DNA of 30,799 nt from Bacillota bacterium (GTDB taxonomy: Bacteria; Bacillota; Clostridia; Lachnospirales; Lachnospiraceae). The stretch's first letter is position 1. Each line of letters opens with the position of its first letter. The notes beneath the pieces are model-generated. The model had not been told where the DNA came from and did no database searches. It worked only from the letters and a program-made list of their open reading frames with translations. This document shows positions 1 to 7,763 of the stretch, in pieces. Location of the stretch: the NCBI GenBank assembly GCA_902363515.1, contig CABJAN010000032.1, forward strand, positions 1 through 30,799, in the 5' to 3' direction. The position numbers and the translations under genes were made by a program.

Positions 1-42
1 GATACGGTCAGCCCAGAGTTTTGCTTTTTCTTCTTTGTTCAT
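1..42 (-). CDS. 5' fragment of a leftward ORF, possibly IS66-family accessory protein TnpA
   Basis: The reverse strand carries an ATG at 42 followed by 13 further sense codons (MNKEEKAKLWADRI) before the window ends. An AGGAGG lies upstream on the same strand (about 52-57), with an unusually long spacing of about 13 nt. The short charged start with a Leu-Trp pair recalls the N-termini of IS66-family accessory proteins (TnpA) from Clostridia, which are small helix-turn-helix proteins. That is a resemblance from memory over 14 residues only. The rest of the gene lies outside the window, so function is uncertain. Confidence 0.35.
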   Translation of the reverse strand, partial: MNKEEKAKLWADRI

Positions 43-126
43 AGTGTATAGAATACCTCCTGAGTTTTAAGGAGATTGTAGCAGAATAAAAAATGAAAAA
101 ACAGATACGGATGATTACTTACTTAC

Positions 127-304
127 GATAATTTAGAGGTGTGGTGAGGCGTAATGAGAAGTCTTGCGTTTGTAACGTGTTTGCAACACCACATTCCAAG
201 AATCCAGTAAAATCAAGCGTTCCCAGTTACGCAAACGTTAATTTCAGTTACGCAAGAGATAATCTCTCTGTTGCAGGACAGACAATTTCAAACAGCATTT
301 TTAC
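127..304. repeat. Noncoding stretch with 21-bp-spaced direct repeats
   Basis: The 11-mer CAGTTACGCAA occurs at 224-234 and again at 245-255, exactly 21 bp apart, which is two helical turns. A related inverted copy, TCTTGCGTTTGTAAC, lies near 163-177. It matches the reverse complement of GTTACGCAAGA apart from three extra bases. I see no convincing gene here: the rightward 70-codon ORF that crosses it runs through a terminator. The repeats could bind a regulator or recombinase, or be left from a mobile element. Confidence 0.5.
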
Positions 305-339
305 AACTCCTCAGGGCTTCGGTCTTGGGGAGTTTTTTT
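305..339 (+). terminator. Strong intrinsic terminator with UUCG loop
   Basis: A stem of about 13 bp (AACTCCTCAGGGC paired with GTCTTGGGGAGTT, including G-U pairs) closes on a TTCG tetraloop and is followed by seven T residues. It would end rightward transcription just before the TetR promoter. No rightward gene is visible upstream within the window, so it may insulate the cassette from readthrough or end an RNA that starts in 127-300. Confidence 0.8.
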
Positions 340-342
340 ATC

Positions 343-371
343 TTGACAAGTAAACGAGTGTTTACTATACT
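343..371 (+). promoter_or_regulatory. Sigma-A promoter of the TetR-rsgA cassette
   Basis: A perfect -35 TTGACA (343-348) and a -10 TATACT (366-371) are separated by exactly 17 bp. The predicted start is near 378, giving a leader of about 30 nt to the TetR start codon. The spacer is almost entirely filled by an operator-like palindrome, so repression is expected. Confidence 0.85.
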
Positions 372-393
372 ATACGTGTAAACAATCGTTTAC
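350..393. promoter_or_regulatory. Tandem palindromic operators, probably for the TetR protein
   Basis: Two identical-architecture 16-bp inverted repeats of form GTAAAC-N4-GTTTAC lie at 350-365 (GTAAACGAGTGTTTAC) and 378-393 (GTAAACAATCGTTTAC), with centres 28 bp apart. The first fills the promoter spacer and the second covers the expected transcription start. They lie directly ahead of a TetR gene, so autoregulation is the simplest reading. The binding itself is inferred. Confidence 0.75.
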
Positions 394-405
394 TGCTGGA
401 GGTGC

Positions 406-1029
406 ATGATGATAAATACGAAGGAAAAGATATTAGTGGCTGCTTTGCGGCTATTTGCGGTCAATGGGTATGAGGCGGTTTCTGTCAGCCAGATTGCCGG
501 AGAATTAGGTATAACGAAAGGTGCCTTATACAGGCATTATAAAAACAAGAGAGATATTTTTAATTGTATATTTGAATATGTTTGCCAACTGGATGTAGAG
601 CGTTCGCAGAAAAGCGGTGTTCCGGAAAAAGATTATTCGGAAATGCCGGAAGCTTTTTCTAATGTATCTGCAGAAAGTCTGGGAAATTATATGAAAGCAC
701 AATTCTATTATTGGAGCGAAGATGAAATTGCCTGCAATTTTCGTAAAATGCTTACGTTGGAACAATACAAATCCCCGGAAATGAGTGCTTTATACCAAAA
801 GGTTCTGGTAAGCGGACCTCTGGAATATATCGAAAATCTGTTTCGCGAAATATCCAGGAAACAAAAGAAAGAGCTGCCATCTCCCCATGCGTTAGCAGTG
901 GAGTTTTATGCACCTTTTTATTTTCTGCTTAGTATGTCAGATGGAGCAGATTGTAAAGAGAAAAAAGAGGAAATCGCCCATAGCTATGTGCATTATATTG
1001 ACGATTTTTTTCAAAAATACTTTTTATAA
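406..1029 (+). CDS. TetR/AcrR-family transcriptional regulator
   Basis: A 206-207 aa protein with a typical N-terminal TetR helix-turn-helix at about residues 6-52: TKEKILVAALRLF, then a recognition segment GITKGALYRHYKNKRDIF. The remaining roughly 150 residues are a divergent ligand-binding and dimerisation domain that I cannot assign to a ligand. ATG codons at 406 and 409 are both possible. GGAGG at 398-402 is 6 nt from 409 and only 3 nt from 406, so 409 is slightly preferred. It is the first gene of a four-gene cassette and probably represses that cassette through the twin palindromes upstream. Family assignment is secure; the inducer is unknown. Confidence 0.92.
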   Translation: MMINTKEKILVAALRLFAVNGYEAVSVSQIAGELGITKGALYRHYKNKRDIFNCIFEYVCQLDVERSQKSGVPEKDYSEMPEAFSNVSAESLGNYMKAQFYYWSEDEIACNFRKMLTLEQYKSPEMSALYQKVLVSGPLEYIENLFREISRKQKKELPSPHALAVEFYAPFYFLLSMSDGADCKEKKEEIAHSYVHYIDDFFQKYFL

Positions 1030-1053
1030 AAATTCATAGGAAAGGAAATTATA

Positions 1054-2118
1054 GTGAAGCAAATAATTAACATAAAAAAGTACGGATTCTCCGAAGAATT
1101 TTCAAATGCAATCCCACAAGAGAATTCATTAGAACCAGGGCGTGTTCTTGCCCAGGAAAGAGGGTTTTATCGAATTATAGCGGACAAGGGAGAGAAATTG
1201 GCGGAAATGTCTGGAAAGTTCCGGTTTCAAAGGGCAGTTTCTTGCGAATACCCTGCTGTTGGCGACTTTGTACTGGTAAACTGGAATGAATCCGGCAGCA
1301 GTGCTATGATTGAAGCTCTCTTGCCGCGAAAAAGCGCTTTTATCCGAAAAGCAGCCGGAGAATCACAGAAGGAGCAGGTGGTTGCGGCCAATATTGATAC
1401 TGTATTTTTGTGCATGGCATTAAACAAGGATTTTAACCTCAGACGGTTGGAACGATATATTTCCATTGCATGGGACAGCGGCGCTATGCCGGTTGTTGTG
1501 CTGACAAAATCGGATCTGTGTGATGATTTGGCAAATAAACTTTCAGAGGTATCTTCGGTTTCTTTTGGTGTAGATATTCTGGTTACGAATTCAATGGAAG
1601 AAAACGGATATAAGGAACTTTTACCGTTTATTTCAGAAGGAAAAACGATTGCATTTATTGGATCTTCAGGTGTGGGAAAATCCACTCTTATTAATCGTCT
1701 GTTGGGTCAGGAATATCTGAAAACAAACGGGCTTCGCAATGATGACAAAGGCAGACACACCACTACCCGCAGAGAATTATTCCTTCTCCCTTCGGGTGGT
1801 ATGGTAATCGACACACCGGGTATGCGTGAATTGGGAATGTGGGATAATGATACAGGAATTGAGAGAACCTTTGCGGATATTGAGGAACTTGCTGTTCAGT
1901 GTAAGTTCCGCAATTGTACGCACACAAGTGAGCCGGGATGTGCCATTAGGAGAGCACTGGAGTTGGGAGCATTACAGACAGACCGCTGGCAATCTTATCA
2001 GAAGTTAAAGGCTGAAAATGACTACATGGAAGATAAGGAAAGCTACCTGATTGCAAAAGGAAAACGGGAAAAAGAAATTTCAAAACTGATTAAGAAAATG
2101 CCAATCAAAGGGCAATAG
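1054..2118 (+). CDS. rsgA: Ribosome small subunit-dependent GTPase A, long form
   Basis: RsgA is a circularly permuted GTPase that acts in late 30S subunit maturation. Starting from GTG at 1054 (AAAGGA 7 nt upstream) the protein is 354 aa. An N-terminal OB-fold is followed by the permuted G-domain: TKSD (about 151-154), the P-loop GSSGVGKST (about 203-211) and DTPG (253-256). A C-terminal zinc knuckle uses Cys283, Cys288, His290 and Cys296. It is longer than the roughly 290-aa housekeeping RsgA of most Clostridia and sits 24 nt behind a TetR gene rather than in the usual prkC/rpe context. It may therefore be a second, accessory copy; the rest of the genome would be needed to confirm that. Confidence 0.93.
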   Translation: MKQIINIKKYGFSEEFSNAIPQENSLEPGRVLAQERGFYRIIADKGEKLAEMSGKFRFQRAVSCEYPAVGDFVLVNWNESGSSAMIEALLPRKSAFIRKAAGESQKEQVVAANIDTVFLCMALNKDFNLRRLERYISIAWDSGAMPVVVLTKSDLCDDLANKLSEVSSVSFGVDILVTNSMEENGYKELLPFISEGKTIAFIGSSGVGKSTLINRLLGQEYLKTNGLRNDDKGRHTTTRRELFLLPSGGMVIDTPGMRELGMWDNDTGIERTFADIEELAVQCKFRNCTHTSEPGCAIRRALELGALQTDRWQSYQKLKAENDYMEDKESYLIAKGKREKEISKLIKKMPIKGQ

Positions 2119-2132
2119 AATGGAGGATGTTT

Positions 2133-2780
2133 ATGGAACAGAACGTTATTATCAGAAAAGAAGAACAAAAGGACTGGGAAATCGTGGAGAATATCACAAG
2201 AGAAGCCTTCTATAATCTTTATGTACCAGGATGCGTGGAACATTATTTAGTCCATATCATGCGGAAACACGAAGATTTTATTCCAGAGTTAGATTTTGTT
2301 TTGGAACGAAACGGTCAAGTGATTGGTAATATCATGTATACAAAAGCAAGATTAATTGACGAAAATGGGATTGAAAAAGAAATTTTAACTTTCGGTCCGG
2401 TCAGCATTCTGCCGGCTTATCAGAGAATGGGCTATGGGAAAATGCTTATGGAACATTCTTTTCAGGCAGCAATGCAGTTAGGCTATGACGTTATTGTTAT
2501 TTTTGGAAGCCCCAGCAATTATGTCAGTCGCGGTTTTAAAAGCTGTAAAAAATATAATGTTTCTATGGAAAATGGGAGATACCCTGCTGCCATGATGGTA
2601 AAAGAACTGTCTCCTCATGCACTGGACGGTCATAAGTGGATTTATCATGATAGTCCGGTTATGGCAATCAGTGAGGAAGAAGCAGAACGCTATGACAATA
2701 CACTGGAGCCGCTGGAAAAGAAGTATTTTCCAAGCCAGGAGGAGTTTTATATTATGAGCCATTCTTTTGTGGAGGAATAG
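2133..2780 (+). CDS. GNAT-family N-acetyltransferase
   Basis: A 215-aa protein of the GNAT fold, which transfers an acetyl group from acetyl-CoA to an amine. The acetyl-CoA binding signature QRMGYGKML follows the beta-strand FGPVSILPAY, and a later segment IVIFGSPSNYVSRGF closes the core, as in YhbS-like members. The substrate cannot be told from sequence. An in-frame ATG at 2127 touches GGAGG (2122-2126), so the ATG at 2133, 6 nt downstream, is the more likely start. It follows rsgA by 14 nt and is probably co-transcribed under TetR control. Confidence 0.88.
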   Translation: MEQNVIIRKEEQKDWEIVENITREAFYNLYVPGCVEHYLVHIMRKHEDFIPELDFVLERNGQVIGNIMYTKARLIDENGIEKEILTFGPVSILPAYQRMGYGKMLMEHSFQAAMQLGYDVIVIFGSPSNYVSRGFKSCKKYNVSMENGRYPAAMMVKELSPHALDGHKWIYHDSPVMAISEEEAERYDNTLEPLEKKYFPSQEEFYIMSHSFVEE

Positions 2781-2810
2781 GACAACAAAAATTGACAGGA
2801 GATGATGGTA

Positions 2811-3245
2811 ATGAAGACTATTTGTGGAATTGACTGTAGGGAATGTACTCACAAAGATAATTGTAAAGGCTGTGTGGAAACAAACGGACATCCGTTGGGC
2901 GGCGAATGTGTTGCTGCCAGGTGCTATCAGTCGGGTGGAGAAAAGTGTTTTTTACAATATAAGAAGGAAGTGCTAGATGAAGTGAATTTCTTGCAAATTA
3001 AGGATATGCCGCCTGTAACAACACTTTTTCAGTTAAGCGGGGCTTATGTGAATTTGGAATATACACTTCCAAATGGGGATAAAATTAAATTGCTGGATGA
3101 CAGAAAAATATATCTGGGCTGTCAGGTAGAAAAAATAAACAGTGACAGATGTTATGGATTTGTTGCAGACAATGATTATTTGCTCATATGTGAGTATGGA
3201 TGTAATGGTGCTGAACCTGAGATTGTAATGTACAAAAAAAGATAA
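2811..3245 (+). CDS. DUF3795-type cysteine-rich protein
   Basis: A 144-aa protein whose first about 50 residues hold many cysteines: CGIDCREC, then CKGC, and further Cys at GGECVAARCYQSGGEKC. This is the pattern of small Clostridial DUF3795 proteins and probably binds zinc or an iron-sulphur cluster. The C-terminal half is beta-rich and carries two more cysteines (CEYGC). In-frame ATGs at 2802 and 2805 sit on or too near AGGAG (2797-2801), so 2811 (MKTICGIDC) is preferred. It is the last gene of the TetR cassette. No biochemical function is known to me. Confidence 0.75.
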   Translation: MKTICGIDCRECTHKDNCKGCVETNGHPLGGECVAARCYQSGGEKCFLQYKKEVLDEVNFLQIKDMPPVTTLFQLSGAYVNLEYTLPNGDKIKLLDDRKIYLGCQVEKINSDRCYGFVADNDYLLICEYGCNGAEPEIVMYKKR

Positions 3246-3353
3246 GCAGGCAGATGGACGAGAGTGGTATCATTTATAAGTGATCAGGGGACAAATACCG
3301 ATGTGATGGCAGTAAATAAGATGCTGGAAGAAATCAATGCTTTTCAGGCATGA
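3246..3353 (+). pseudogene. Possible C-terminal gene remnant after the DUF3795 gene
   Basis: In the same frame as the DUF3795 gene, directly after its TAA, 35 codons stay open to the TGA at 3351-3353. They encode a protein-like segment that ends VMAVNKMLEEINAFQA, an amphipathic helix such as ends many proteins. There is no start codon with a ribosome binding site. It may be the tail of a gene removed when the cassette arrived, or chance. I do not recognise the family. Confidence 0.25.
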
Positions 3354-3384
3354 AAGGAAATCCTATGAAAGGCAGTAAAAAGCC

Positions 3385-3413
3385 TTGCATTTTCCTGTAC
3401 CCTATGATATAAT
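3385..3413 (+). promoter_or_regulatory. Sigma-A promoter for rpmE
   Basis: A -35 TTGCAT (3385-3390) and a perfect -10 TATAAT (3408-3413) are 17 bp apart. Transcription would start near 3420, leaving an AT-rich leader of about 66 nt. A weak 5-bp hairpin (AAGGC/GCCTT, 3369-3386) without a T tract overlaps the upstream edge and may slow readthrough from the TetR cassette. Confidence 0.8.
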
Positions 3414-3486
3414 CTAAAAGCTGTTTGAATTTGAAAACGCAATAAAACAATATAAATAATCAAATATCATAGAAGAGGTGAAAATC

Positions 3487-3687
3487 ATGAAAGAAGGAAT
3501 CCATCCAAATTACCAGGAATGTACAGTAACATGCAACTGTGGAAATACATTTAAGACAGGATCTACAAAGTCTGAACTCCGCGTAGAAGTTTGCTCTAAA
3601 TGTCATCCTTTCTATACAGGACAGCAGAAAGCTGCACAGGCTCGTGGACGTATTGATAAATTTAATAAGAAATACGGCATGAAATAA
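3487..3687 (+). CDS. rpmE: 50S ribosomal protein L31, zinc-binding type
   Basis: A 66-aa ribosomal protein L31 of the large subunit. Its start MKEGIHPNY and its middle [10 protein letters not shown] are characteristic. Cys16, Cys18, Cys36 and Cys39 form the zinc site of the C+ class; the C- paralogue (RpmE2/YtiA), made under zinc shortage, lacks them. An in-frame GTG at 3478 would lie within the Shine-Dalgarno stretch AGAGGTG (3474-3480), so ATG 3487 is the start. It has its own promoter, and a 10-bp inverted repeat follows the stop. Confidence 0.97.
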   Translation: MKEGIHPNYQECTVTCNCGNTFKTGSTKSELRVEVCSKCHPFYTGQQKAAQARGRIDKFNKKYGMK

Positions 3688-3698
3688 TTATGATGTAG

Positions 3699-3730
3699 AA
3701 GAGGTTGAGGTTTTAGGACTTCAACCTCTT
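3699..3730 (+). terminator. Hairpin after rpmE, weak or partial terminator
   Basis: A perfect 10-bp stem (AAGAGGTTGA at 3699-3708, TCAACCTCTT at 3721-3730) lies between rpmE and the DUF1385 gene. Only a short mixed tract follows, not a T run, so it probably attenuates or stabilises rather than fully terminates. No separate promoter is evident for the downstream genes, so readthrough from rpmE may supply them. Confidence 0.5.
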
Positions 3731-3761
3731 ATTGCGTTTAAAGGAATGTTCAGGAGGAAAC

Positions 3762-4739
3762 ATGAAGTCATCGAATATTGGCGGACAAGCGGTTATGGAA
3801 GGCATTATGATGCGTCATAAAGATGTATATTCCATTGCAGTGCGAAAGCCGGATAAAGAGATTGAGATAAAGGTTGAAGACTATAAGAGTATTATGAAAT
3901 GGAAGCCCCTTTTAAAAATCCCCATTTTAAGAGGCGTCTTTAACTTTATAGATTCCCTGGTGGTAGGTACGAAATGTCTCATGTATTCTGCCACATTTTT
4001 TGAAGAAGAGGAAGATCTGGAGAAGAGAAAGGCTCTGGAAGGAGAAGAAAGAGAGCGGGAAGAGGCAAAGAAAGAAAAACAGGATAAACTGCTTATGACA
4101 GGAACGGTGATTTTTTCCATTATTTTTTCTGTAGCGTTATTCATGGTATTGCCTTATCTCATTGCCAGTCTTTTGCAGAAGGTAGGGGCAACAGAGACTA
4201 TGATTACCATAGCAGAGGCAGCAGTACGGATTTGTCTGTTTCTGGGTTATCTTCTTTTGATTTCCAAAATGGAGGATATCCAGCGGGTATTTATGTATCA
4301 TGGAGCTGAGCATAAGTGTATTAACTGTGTGGAACATGGAATGCCTCTTACGGTGGAAAATGTTATGAAAAGCTCCAGGTTTCATAAACGCTGTGGAACC
4401 AGCTTTTTGTTTTTTGTTATTATTATCAGTATTATATTTTTTATAGGATTTTTTGCAGTAGTACCTATTCAGAATATGTGGCTGAGAGTGATCGTAAGGA
4501 TTCTTCTGGTTCCTGTGATTGCTGGGGTTTCTTATGAAATTATCAAGCTGGCAGGAAACAGTGATCATTGTGTTATATCTCTTTTGTCAAAGCCGGGCAT
4601 GGCCCTGCAGAAGCTGACAACCAAAGAGCCCACACCAGATATGGCAGAAGTGGCTATTGCGGCAGTGGAGGCTGTGTTTGACTGGAAAGCATATCTGGAA
4701 GAAAACTTTCCAAAAGAGACAGGAAAGGGAGAACCCTGA
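3762..4739 (+). CDS. DUF1385 membrane protein
   Basis: A 325-aa protein with the hallmark N-terminus NIGGQAVMEGIMMRHKD of the DUF1385 family. A highly charged Glu/Lys segment (about 80-107) precedes four hydrophobic segments (about 110-140, 155-172, 213-234, 241-262). A conserved-looking YHGAEHK (179-185) and a downstream RFHKRCGTSF suggest a His/Cys metal site. The family is usually encoded next to prmC and prfA in Clostridia, as here, but its activity is not established. The start is ATG 3762, 4 nt after AGGAGG; a TTG at 3732 in the same frame has no such support. Its TGA overlaps the prmC ATG by one base. Confidence 0.9.
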   Translation: MKSSNIGGQAVMEGIMMRHKDVYSIAVRKPDKEIEIKVEDYKSIMKWKPLLKIPILRGVFNFIDSLVVGTKCLMYSATFFEEEEDLEKRKALEGEEREREEAKKEKQDKLLMTGTVIFSIIFSVALFMVLPYLIASLLQKVGATETMITIAEAAVRICLFLGYLLLISKMEDIQRVFMYHGAEHKCINCVEHGMPLTVENVMKSSRFHKRCGTSFLFFVIIISIIFFIGFFAVVPIQNMWLRVIVRILLVPVIAGVSYEIIKLAGNSDHCVISLLSKPGMALQKLTTKEPTPDMAEVAIAAVEAVFDWKAYLEENFPKETGKGEP

Positions 4740-5611
4740 TGGCAGTAAGAAGTTATAAAGAACTTTTAGAATATGGAAAAGACCAGTTAAAACAAGGAGA
4801 AATCCAGGACTATCAGTTGGACGCCTGGCTTCTTTTGGAGCATGTGTTTCAAATTTCCAGAACCTGGTATTTTGTTCATGAGACAGAACCGGCAGAGGAA
4901 AAGAAAGCAGAAGAATATGAGAAGCTTATCCAAAGAAGAAAAAGCCACATGCCCCTTCAGCAGCTGACAGAAGAAGGGTATTTCTATGGAATGAAGTTTT
5001 ATGTGAATGAACATGTATTGATTCCAAGGCAGGATACGGAAATTCTGGTAGAAGAAGTGCTGAAATTATGCAAACATCTGTGGGGGCAGGAAGAAAGAAA
5101 AATTGAAATCCTTGACTTATGTACTGGCAGCGGATGTATTTTATTAAGCCTCCTTGCAAACCTGAAAGAGGCAGCAGGTACAGGGGCTGACTTATCTCCT
5201 AAAGCCCTGGAGGTTGCCGGACGAAACTCCAGAGAGTTAAAAATTCCGGCACAGTGGCTGCACAGTAATTTATTTGAAAAGGTAGAAGGCAGGTACGATG
5301 TAATCGTGTCAAACCCTCCCTATATTAAAACATCCGTAATTGAAGACCTGATGGAGGAAGTACGGCTTTATGAGCCAAGAATAGCTTTGGATGGATTTGA
5401 AGACGGACTGTATTTTTACAGGGAAATCACCAAAGAAGCAGAAAAATATCTGAAGCCTGGCGGTATTCTGGCCTTTGAGATTGGATATGACCAGGGGGAA
5501 GCAGTCAGCGGTCTTATGAAAAAACAAGGATATGAACATATTCAGGTTGTGCAGGATTTAGCAGGACTTGACAGGTGTGTAATAGGAATCAGAAATCAGG
5601 AGGAAACATAA
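4739..5611 (+). CDS. prmC: Peptide chain release factor N5-glutamine methyltransferase
   Basis: PrmC methylates the glutamine of the GGQ motif in release factors RF1 and RF2, using S-adenosylmethionine. The 290-aa protein has an N-terminal helical domain and a Rossmann methyltransferase domain. The SAM-binding loop reads [13 protein letters not shown], and the catalytic NPPY is at residues 192-195. Its substrate gene prfA follows at once, with a TAATG overlap of one base, and the DUF1385 gene precedes it with a TGATG overlap. This indicates tight translational coupling. Confidence 0.96.
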   Translation: MAVRSYKELLEYGKDQLKQGEIQDYQLDAWLLLEHVFQISRTWYFVHETEPAEEKKAEEYEKLIQRRKSHMPLQQLTEEGYFYGMKFYVNEHVLIPRQDTEILVEEVLKLCKHLWGQEERKIEILDLCTGSGCILLSLLANLKEAAGTGADLSPKALEVAGRNSRELKIPAQWLHSNLFEKVEGRYDVIVSNPPYIKTSVIEDLMEEVRLYEPRIALDGFEDGLYFYREITKEAEKYLKPGGILAFEIGYDQGEAVSGLMKKQGYEHIQVVQDLAGLDRCVIGIRNQEET

Positions 5612-6687
5612 TGTTTGATAAATTAGAGGATATTTTAGTCCGCCTTGCAGAAATTTTAAATGAACTGAATGAACCTACAGTAGCGAATGATACTGCAAGA
5701 TTTCAAAAGCTCATGAAAGAGCAGAGTGAATTACAGCCCATTGCAGATGCGTATAATGAGTATAAGAGCTGCAAGGAGACTGTAGAGGACAGTTTAATGA
5801 TGCTGGATGAGGAATCTGATGAAGAAATGCGGGAAATGCTCAAAGAAGAGCTTTCAGACGCCAAAAAGAGAATTGAGGAACTGGAACAGGAACTGAAAAT
5901 TCTCCTGCTTCCCAAAGACCCAAATGATGATAAGAATGTTATTGTAGAAATCCGCGCCGGCGCAGGTGGTGATGAGGCAGCGCTTTTTGCAGCAGAAATT
6001 TACAGAATGTATGTAAAATATGCAGAATCTCAAAACTGGAGATGTGAGATGATGAGTCTCAATGAAAACGGTATTGGCGGCTTTAAGGAAGTAACCTTTA
6101 TGATTAACGGACAGGGAGCGTACTCAAAGCTGAAATATGAAAGCGGTGTTCACCGTGTACAGCGTGTGCCGGAGACAGAAAGCGGTGGAAGAATCCATAC
6201 CTCTACCATTACAGTGGCAATTATGCCGGAAGCAGAGGAAATTGACTTCCAGTTAGATATGAATGATTGTAAATTTGATGTGTTCCGTGCTTCCGGAAAT
6301 GGTGGACAGTGCGTTAATACTACAGACTCTGCGGTGCGTCTGACTCATATTCCTACAGGAATCGTAATTTCCTGTCAGGATGAGAAATCACAGTTGAAAA
6401 ACAAGGATAAGGCGTTAAAGGTTTTGCGTTCCCGTCTGTATGACATGGAGCTGCAAAAGCGTCATGACGCAGAGGCAGAAGCCAGAAGAAGTCAGGTTGG
6501 AACCGGAGACCGTTCCGAAAAAATCAGAACTTATAATTTCCCACAGGGGCGTGTGACCGATCACAGAATCAAGCTGACTTTGCACCGGCTGGACAGTATT
6601 TTAAATGGTGATTTACAGGAGATTATAGATCACCTCATTTCGGCAGACCAAATGGCAAAATTGGCTAACCAGGGCATGGACGCATAA
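5611..6687 (+). CDS. prfA: Peptide chain release factor 1
   Basis: RF1 recognises UAA and UAG stop codons and triggers peptide release. From ATG 5611 (AGGAGG at 5598-5603) the protein is 358 aa, normal for RF1. The peptidyl-hydrolysis motif GGQ is at residues 231-233. The codon-recognition tripeptide region reads PET (187-189), which fits the RF1-type PxT rather than the SPF of RF2. A longer reading from 5575 overlaps prmC and lacks a ribosome binding site. It lies directly behind the methyltransferase that modifies its GGQ. Confidence 0.97.
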   Translation: MFDKLEDILVRLAEILNELNEPTVANDTARFQKLMKEQSELQPIADAYNEYKSCKETVEDSLMMLDEESDEEMREMLKEELSDAKKRIEELEQELKILLLPKDPNDDKNVIVEIRAGAGGDEAALFAAEIYRMYVKYAESQNWRCEMMSLNENGIGGFKEVTFMINGQGAYSKLKYESGVHRVQRVPETESGGRIHTSTITVAIMPEAEEIDFQLDMNDCKFDVFRASGNGGQCVNTTDSAVRLTHIPTGIVISCQDEKSQLKNKDKALKVLRSRLYDMELQKRHDAEAEARRSQVGTGDRSEKIRTYNFPQGRVTDHRIKLTLHRLDSILNGDLQEIIDHLISADQMAKLANQGMDA

Positions 6688-6751
6688 CTGGTGTAACAAA
6701 AGTTTAGAATGAAGCAATAAGTAAGCAGTACAGGCAGTAAGGAGAAACAGT

Positions 6752-7675
6752 ATGAAAAAAACAGCATTGGTAATCATGGCAGCGGGTCTTGGAAGCCGCT
6801 TTGGAGAAGGAATTAAACAGTTGGCAAAGGTAGGCCCTGAGGGGGAAATCATTATGGACTACTCCATTCATGATGCCCTGGAAGCTGGATTTAATAAAGT
6901 AGTATTTATTATCCGAAAAGATATTGAAGAAGAGTTTAGAGAAATTATTGGAAACAGAATTGAAAAAATCACAGAAGTCGCTTATGTGTTCCAGGACTTA
7001 AAGGATCTTCCGGAAGGCTTTACCTGTCCCGCAGACAGAACAAAACCCTGGGGAACAGGTCATGCTGTTCTGGCAGCTAAAAAAGCCATTACAGAACCTT
7101 TTGTAGTTATTAATGCAGACGATTATTACGGAAAAGAAGCTTTTGTGAAAATTCATGACTATCTGGTGGAAGAAAAACCGGAAAGTGAAAATATGGATAT
7201 CTGTATGGCCGGTTTTATCCTGGAAAATACACTCAGCGATAATGGCGGGGTTACCAGAGGTGTTTGTACCTTGAATGAAAACAAGAAACTGGTTGGTATT
7301 GAAGAAACCTACAACATTCAGAAAACACCAGAAGGTCCGGCAGCAGTGGATGAAGAAACCAAAGAGAAGAAAGCTCTGGATTCCCAGACCCTGGTTTCCA
7401 TGAATATGTGGGGGCTGACACCGGAATTTCTGGAAGTGCTGGAACAGGGATTTAAAGAATTCCTGGCAGGTGTAAAACCGGGAGATATTAAGAAGGAATA
7501 TTTGCTCCCTGCAGTGGTGGACCAGTTGATTAAAGAAAACAAAGCAGAAGTGTCTGTATTAAAGACACATGACACCTGGTTCGGTGTGACTTATCAGGAA
7601 GATAAGGAAACGGTTATGGAAGCTTTTAACAATCTGGTGAAAAAAGGAGTATATAAAGCACCACTGTTTTCATAA
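6752..7675 (+). CDS. Sugar-1-phosphate nucleotidyltransferase
   Basis: A 307-aa protein of the NTP_transferase (GT-A fold) family, which makes NDP-sugars from sugar-1-phosphate and NTP. The N-terminus ALVIMAAGLGSRFGEGIKQL holds the nucleotide-binding GLGSRF loop and a Lys. VVINADDYYG carries the metal-binding acidic residues, and the centre reads KPWGTGHAV. It is close in style to UTP-glucose-1-phosphate uridylyltransferases but lacks enough features for a firm substrate. AAGGAG precedes the start by 8 nt. It lies 88 bp ahead of glmM, another sugar-1-phosphate enzyme. Confidence 0.88.
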   Translation: MKKTALVIMAAGLGSRFGEGIKQLAKVGPEGEIIMDYSIHDALEAGFNKVVFIIRKDIEEEFREIIGNRIEKITEVAYVFQDLKDLPEGFTCPADRTKPWGTGHAVLAAKKAITEPFVVINADDYYGKEAFVKIHDYLVEEKPESENMDICMAGFILENTLSDNGGVTRGVCTLNENKKLVGIEETYNIQKTPEGPAAVDEETKEKKALDSQTLVSMNMWGLTPEFLEVLEQGFKEFLAGVKPGDIKKEYLLPAVVDQLIKENKAEVSVLKTHDTWFGVTYQEDKETVMEAFNNLVKKGVYKAPLFS

Positions 7676-7679
7676 ATTA

Positions 7680-7708
7680 GTGACAAATTTCTCAAAATGT
7701 GTTATTGT
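7680..7708 (+). promoter_or_regulatory. Candidate weak promoter for glmM
   Basis: GTGACA (7680-7685) and TATTGT (7703-7708) are 17 bp apart in the 88-bp gap ahead of glmM. Each matches the sigma-A hexamers in four or five positions. glmM could instead be read from upstream. Confidence 0.35.
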
Positions 7709-7763
7709 GTTAAAGGTACTAATAAGACAAAAAAAGAGAATGATTGTGCAAAAGGAGCTAATT

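Noticed and set aside
141..353. A 70-codon rightward ORF in the left gap
   Set aside because: It has no ribosome binding site, runs straight through the strong terminator at 305-339 and into the TetR -35 box, and its product looks like no family I know.
1227..1685. A 152-codon leftward ORF inside rsgA
   Set aside because: It is antisense to the conserved GTPase domain, with no ribosome binding site and no recognisable domain.
3699..3730. Treating the hairpin after rpmE as a full stop of the operon
   Set aside because: The stem is perfect but no T run follows, and no promoter is visible for the DUF1385 gene, so complete termination is not supported.
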